From assembly GCF_028389875.1 (NCBI RefSeq), contig NC_084677.1, positions 13,310,017 to 13,374,016 of the forward strand: 64,000 bases of DNA, in the 5' to 3' direction. Position numbers and translations under genes: made by a program. Origin of the DNA: Rhea pennata. Taxonomy: Eukaryota > Chordata > Aves > Rheiformes > Rheidae. Position 1 is the stretch's first letter. Every line of letters starts with the position of its first letter. The notes under the pieces were generated by a model. The model worked only from the letters and a program-made list of their open reading frames with translations. It made no database searches and was not told the origin of the DNA. This document shows positions 59,101-64,000 of the stretch, piece by piece.

Positions 59101-60585
59101 GTGCAAGACCCTATGGCACACCTCTGTTTCCCCATCCCAGCACCTTCACATCAAACCCACCCTCATCCTGCTCACTGTTGCAGCTCAAGTAAATCCTCTA
59201 ACTGTCCTCTGCCCTTTGGAGTTATTTACATCAGTGCTAGTCAGGGCAAAGCAGGCATGACCATGACTGCTCAGCAGCAGATTCCTTTCCCAGTTGGCTC
59301 TCTGATGCTGTGATTCAATGGGAGAAAAGTCATCGCTGCAGCCAGTCTGCCTGATACACACCTAATCCATCTTCTCTATGTTTGTATTTCATTAAGCTGC
59401 TACCGCCATGCTCCTAGGTCCTCATGTCCCCTCCTTTCGAACTTTGCTCACTCTTCACAGCAGCTTCATGCACCAACCCAATCCCCCTTCTCTCTTATCC
59501 ACTTCTGCAGAAGATTTCCTGGTCTTGACCGAAACAGGAGCCACAATCCAAAATGCTTCCCAGTTCCCAAGTACTGGATGGTGAGCCCACTGTGGGCTGG
59601 CTGGTGGAATAAGAACAGGGACGAAGACACATCCACATAAGCATTCTGGAAGCCCCTCCTTCTACCTAAATAGTGTCAAGCAGGTTGGAGGGCTGCTGGC
59701 AAACTGGAATGTGATGGTATCAAGGTTTGGTGTTAGGTGATGAATCCTGATCAATGTGTGGTTAACCACACCCTGTTGTATTGTGATCACACTCTTGTCC
59801 TGACACATGGAAAATCCACAGTTCCACATTTTAGCCCTGAGTGAATGAAGAGGTTGAAATTTCCCCCTTTTTCTGGAACACAGACGCAAGGCACTTGTAA
59901 TTCCTATGGAGAAACTTGTCTTAAATAACTCCAAGCCATTTGTCATTTCAAATGATTTGTCTAAATTGTGCTGTATTAATGCCTGTTCTCATGAAAAACT
60001 GGCACCATGAGTAACAAATACAAGATTTTTTGGCAACCACAATTAAGCATCCATCTTTCAATTTGGTTACACGGACACAAAACTGTATTAAAGTATGTCA
60101 CAAGAAAAGAAATGCCAGAATTTAGGTCTACATGTCCTGACTAATGCAGACACACACAGCTTTCAATGTGTGCACAGTTCTTCTCATACAAGGACTTCTC
60201 ATGTTTAATATAAGTCTTTGCAGAGTTGGGATTTAATAGTTTCCTTAGACATTTTGAAACCTTTATATCTTTATAGTTTTTAAAAACTGTATTTGGCACT
60301 GAACAGTTATGTCAGATCAGTTCCTGGAAACAAAGTTTTAAACTGTAAGTGCTAATAGTCACATCATTGAACACACTGATAACAAAAGATGTTTGTTCTT
60401 ACCTTCATTAATGACTTATCTTGCCTTCGAATATCCAGCAAATGCAGGTTACCAATGACTGGAAGAGGAAATGGACCAGGAGGCATATTTAAAACTGATT
60501 GTTTCAAACCTTTTGAAACATAGAGCACAGCTAATAAAAGCAATATGCATAACCCACAAATAAAGAGAGACATGAAGGCAGCCAT
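50157..60585 (-). CDS. CYP2W: Second CYP2W-type cytochrome P450, complete, inverted copy
   Basis: Coding exons on the minus strand: 60585-60403, 57186-57024, 55723-55574, 55449-55292, 53447-53274, 52343-52202, 51846-51662, 51033-50892 and 50344-50157. Together they are 1485 nt, for 494 residues. All junctions are GT-AG and in phase. The product is a microsomal haem monooxygenase. Visible parts are the anchor (residues about 6-23), PPGP (35-38), [19 protein letters not shown], and [12 protein letters not shown] with the haem Cys at about 437. It shares the CYP2W hallmarks with its neighbour ([30 protein letters not shown]) and the same exon lengths except exons 1 and 9. N180 lies in the conserved NIT sequon. 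The start is the atg at 60585; an upstream in-frame ttg is not used. Exon 5 has nine consecutive A on the coding strand, giving LKKKEEV, but stays in frame. Intron 1 (3.2 kb) contains a CR1 element and intron 8 a perfect inverted repeat. No defect is seen. Confidence 0.92.
50528..50577. repeat. Perfect inverted repeat, 21-bp arms, 8-bp spacer
   Basis: Left arm 50528-50548 and right arm 50557-50577 are exact reverse complements around the spacer tccaacag. It lies in intron 8 of the inverted CYP2W gene. A shorter related phrase, gtaacagccctcc, lies just upstream near 50507-50520. As RNA on either strand it would form a tight hairpin. Confidence 0.95.
58119..58606 (+). mobile_element. CR1 LINE, 5'-truncated 3' end
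   Basis: The stretch reads like the 3' end of avian CR1. It includes gagagctgggattgttcagc, ctggagaagagaag, caaactgaaacacaggaagt, tgcttgagcagggaggttgg and ccttccaacctcaaccattc, and it ends in the octamer-type tail (attctgtg, actctgtg). There is no poly(A) tail, as expected for CR1. Only about 490 bp remain, without the reverse transcriptase region, and the copy differs at scattered sites from the consensus I remember, so it is an old dead copy. It sits in intron 1 of the inverted CYP2W gene, antisense to that gene. Confidence 0.95.
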
Positions 60586-63500
60586 ATTTTGGTCCTGCCC
60601 TTCTGACAAACTGCTGAGAGATATGTTTTAGGAAACTCATGTTATATTTATTTAAAGTAACTGTTATCAGGGGTTTTGTTGAGCTTTGCATAATCGTCCC
60701 CTCCTATCCCAGCTCTCCACAAAATTTTGACATTATGTCTGCAGAAGTCAAAGTCCAAACACTGCTACACTGCTAACTATGGTGCAGGCTTGCCGGCTCC
60801 CCACACAGTGGGACAGGGCAGGTTTGCCCTGTTTCCAAAGCCTAGCTCAGATTCTTCTGTCTGCAATAATTTGCCTGGCACCTGTGAGTCCCATATCTGC
60901 TTTATTACTAGACACTGATCATGAAATCTCTCTTAACGTTCCCTCTTCATTCCTCGCGTCCATTCCTTTTTATCTAATTATTCCTTGTTTTCTGAACACA
61001 GACAGCTCTTTACCTTCTACCTGGAATTTACAAATACCAACCCCAAAATAATCCTTCATGGTAGACAAGCATTAGTCATACCATGGTACAGCACAGGAGC
61101 AGCAGGTCTGCCTGGTGCAGGGACTTGTTCCAGGTCAGGCGTGAAGCTAAGTAGATAGCCTCTTCCAGCCTCTTCCACGTTCTTGTGTGCTTGCAGCGAA
61201 GCATGTTCTCCCAGTGAAGGGCCACAGCTGTTCGATCTTCACGAACAAAACATTCAGGTCACATTTGTTGCCACTGTAGGTTTGAAGCCCTTTTGTTACC
61301 TCTATGCTCTTCCTATGTATTGACTATCTGCTTGAATCTGTGCTGTCCCAAAGACCTATACACTGCACAGGCAGGGAGCCACCCCTCCTAATGTCAGTGT
61401 AGCTCTATAGGCTGCTTTTGTGTTGCCATTACATCGGTGGGTAAGGTTGTGTTCGCAGTTGGCTGCTTCACGTTCAGGTCCTTTGCTGTGTTTCTGATTT
61501 GCCATGATTCTTCCTGCCTCATTTCATCGATACCGGGCTTGTACAGTCAACATTGTGAGGCCACCCAGCAGCCCTTAGACTGATCCCTCTGAGGTGGGTT
61601 TCCAGCACCTCTGACCAGCACACAGGATCCCCTCAAATATTAGTGACATCAGAAACCTAATGTTCTCGAGGTGCCAGGCTTGAATGGTTTGCCAGTCCAG
61701 TGTAAAACACCTAAGAAGACACTTTTACACTTCTTACTCTTCCTTACTGCTGACTACATTGTGGAAAGCTCATTTAAATGCAGAGTTGCTGATCTCTCCA
61801 TGTTTTCTCCCCATCAGAGGCTGATGAAAAACTAATTCACTGCTGCAAATTCCAGAGTCACAATTTAGTGACAGCCTCCCTTTTTTATCATTGAGGAGTA
61901 TTTCTTCCTGTTCCATGTTATCTGGTTCCACTTTTGCTCTTCACACAACAAAAGTAATATAAAAATTGTGCCTTAGAGAGCTATATTATTAAATCAATAT
62001 TGTAAAGGATCCATTGTAAAGGGTCTGCTGTCCAGCTGGTTTCTGGCAGCTTCTAACAGAGTGAGATCTGTCAGAGCCATTACAAGAAACACACATCACT
62101 TCTGTAAAATTATCCCAATCTCACAAAATATTCAACAGTTCTATAGGTGGGAAAAGAGCGTATGACACGTTTTTTGAGCTCTTCTAGGTCATAAGGATTT
62201 TGCACTCCTCACTGTGATATGAGATGGTGTTGGCCTTCAGGACACTTCGGGATTGTTCCAAGGTGCAGCAAACTCGGTATTTACAAGGGATGTAACTTGC
62301 ATTCAAATCAGGAGCCTCCCGCACATATAAGATAGGCTGGTGACTGAGCTTAACAGCATCTCAGTTCGTACTCGATCCTGTCTTGACCCTTGGAAAAACT
62401 GCCTTGGAACAGTCTAACCAACACAAATCCACTTGTGTTATAAACAGTATTTTCTTGTGGTAAGAGCAGGAGACCGGGAGTCTGGCTATCTGCGTTTGCG
62501 TCTTTGCTTGGACAATAACTTTCTATGTGGCTTTGAGCAATCCACTCAAGGACTCTGCAGAGTACTGCTCTACCCCTAGGATGGGCAGCATCGCGGAGCA
62601 AGTCAGGGTAGTGCTGTGAATGCGGCCGTTGTTGCGGGAGCCCCTTCAGAGGGCTAGCCCCACTCCTGTGGAGCCGACTCAAATCCTATCCTTTTGCTAC
62701 AGTCATTTCTGTAAGGTGTTTTGGGCTCTGGGAAGAAAGGAGGCTTAGCAGGAAACGGTAGTAGAAATTGCATCTTTTCACATTAGAATTGCCAAAAGCG
62801 AGAGGTGGAAAAACGGCACTTTGAAACTGAAAATGGCTTTATGATTCTCAAGGAGAAGTACCTAAGGAAGCAATCAGATTACCTATCCAGGAACCACCCA
62901 GCTGTGCGCCTGTTAGCACTCCCTGCTCACTCTGTGTAGGAGGAAAAGTTATTCATTACCTGCTGGGTAAAGCAACTCATGAAAGAGGCCAAGATGGGCA
63001 AAGATCAGAGCATCTCCATAGATGGTACGCAAAAACATTTTCACATGAAGATTTAAGTTAAAAATTAAAATGAAAATTAATCTTTATCCAGGAATCAATG
63101 ATCCTTTTGAAAAATTAAACCTCTACAGTTGCTTGAGGGCAAGATCATTTCCCAAGTCTCAAGAGAAGTTACAGAAATGGAAGCACAGAAAAGATGCTTT
63201 TACACAGTGTGCTCCCTCAAAAACAGTCATAGATTTTGTAGCTGGGAAAGACAGTCATGCCTTGGCCTATGTATGATGCATTTGGAGGTCCAGTCTCTTC
63301 AACAGAGAGGATTAGCGAACAGAAGTGAAGTTGTCCTGCGTCACCCCTTGCAATCAGCAATGCATGGCAGGCAGGGGAAAAAATGTGCTAATCAGCCTAT
63401 CTGGATGCTTTGTGCTTTGCATAGCAGGGAGTCTTGGGAGCAGTATGCTGCTTGTCCCCTGCTCCTGGATGGATCAGAACTGGGGAAAGCCTTCAACATT

Positions 63501-64000
63501 TTGCACTACAGTATTTTTCAGACGGATAAATCTGTCCTTCAAAGTTTCATCTGGCACTTTGGGGAAGCATCACATTGATGGCCAGCATATACAATAACCA
63601 CACACATCAGGATGTGCTTTCTAAGCATGCAGCTAAGTCCCTGTCACATGCAATCACTTCCTGGTCTCTCCTGTAGGTATAAAGCTCTGATTCATCAAAG
63701 TCCTTTCTGGGCATTTGGCGGTTTTGAGCAACAATTAGTATAGGGTTTAATTTCTGCTCTCAGTTTTTTTACTCCTTCTCGAGGCTTCTGGATTCCCTCA
63801 ATGACAGTGCTGAGCTCCTCCTTTCCCCTGGCCAAACCATTTTGAGGCAGGATTTTCCAGGCTTTTTAAATTCGCTTTCTCTGGCATTCTCATCTCATCT
63901 AGCAGGCCTCTAACACTCGAAGTTTCAATCCCACATTTTAGTTGATGCTTAAATATATACAAACACTACATATTTAAAATAAATATTTTTCACACCTCTC
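60586..64000. other. Right flank, upstream of the inverted CYP2W gene
   Basis: It contains the promoter side of the inverted gene. An AT-rich patch with ttatatttatttaaa near 60642-60656 could hold a TATA-like element for the minus strand. In mammals C7orf50 follows CYP2W1, but I can read none of its exons here. The longest frames (for example 149 codons at 63129-63578) show no known domain. Confidence 0.5.

Noticed and set aside
60586-60609. Eight-residue N-terminal extension of the inverted CYP2W gene
   Set aside because: The extension would start at a ttg codon. The atg at 60585 gives the normal family N terminus.
63129-63578. 149-codon open frame near the right end
   Set aside because: No recognisable motif and no splice or promoter support; the length is within chance for this much sequence.
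60586-64000. Possible exons of C7orf50, the next gene in mammals
   Set aside because: I looked for its conserved C-terminal segment (QKTRQTWLLLHMYD) in the open frames and found nothing similar.

Overview
The window looks like a piece of a sauropsid genome, most likely a bird. The genes are split by introns, repeat density is low, and the one clear interspersed repeat is a 5'-truncated CR1 LINE with the octamer tail typical of avian CR1. The gene order ADAP1 - COX19 - CYP2W is the same as in the human 7p22.3 neighbourhood.

Layout. Positions 1-1847 hold intron 1 and the end of coding exon 1 of ADAP1 (minus strand, start codon at 1931). A minisatellite lies in the intron, and a large CpG island runs from about 1500 to 2760. 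About 12 kb without a recognisable gene follow. COX19 (minus, 16389 to 15285) is complete in three coding exons, with an unusual GC splice donor next to a 19-G run, and has a CpG-island promoter rich in recognisable factor motifs. Another intergenic stretch leads to a cluster of three cytochrome P450 family 2 genes, each with nine coding exons. These are a CYP2K-like gene (plus, 22417-30024) with a frame break in exon 5, a CYP2W gene (plus, 35493-45754), and a second CYP2W gene (minus, 60585 to 50157) that faces the first tail to tail. The last 3.4 kb hold no gene I can support.

How the genes relate. ADAP1 is a phosphoinositide-binding ArfGAP and COX19 is a twin-CX9C mitochondrial copper/assembly factor. 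They share a place with the P450s but no pathway that I can infer. The three P450s are paralogs with the standard CYP2 exon phases and all the core haem-enzyme motifs. The two CYP2W copies keep a glycosylation sequon at the place of the known glycan site of human CYP2W1; the CYP2K-like copy lacks it.

I found no previously undescribed biological system. The most interesting points are the one-lesion CYP2K-like gene, the inverted CYP2W duplicate, the conserved sequon, a perfect 21-bp inverted repeat in an intron, the COX19 GC donor with its G run, and the cluster of X-box-like motifs upstream of COX19. All coordinates were read by hand from the sequence, and splice sites were chosen by reading-frame phase and family exon lengths.
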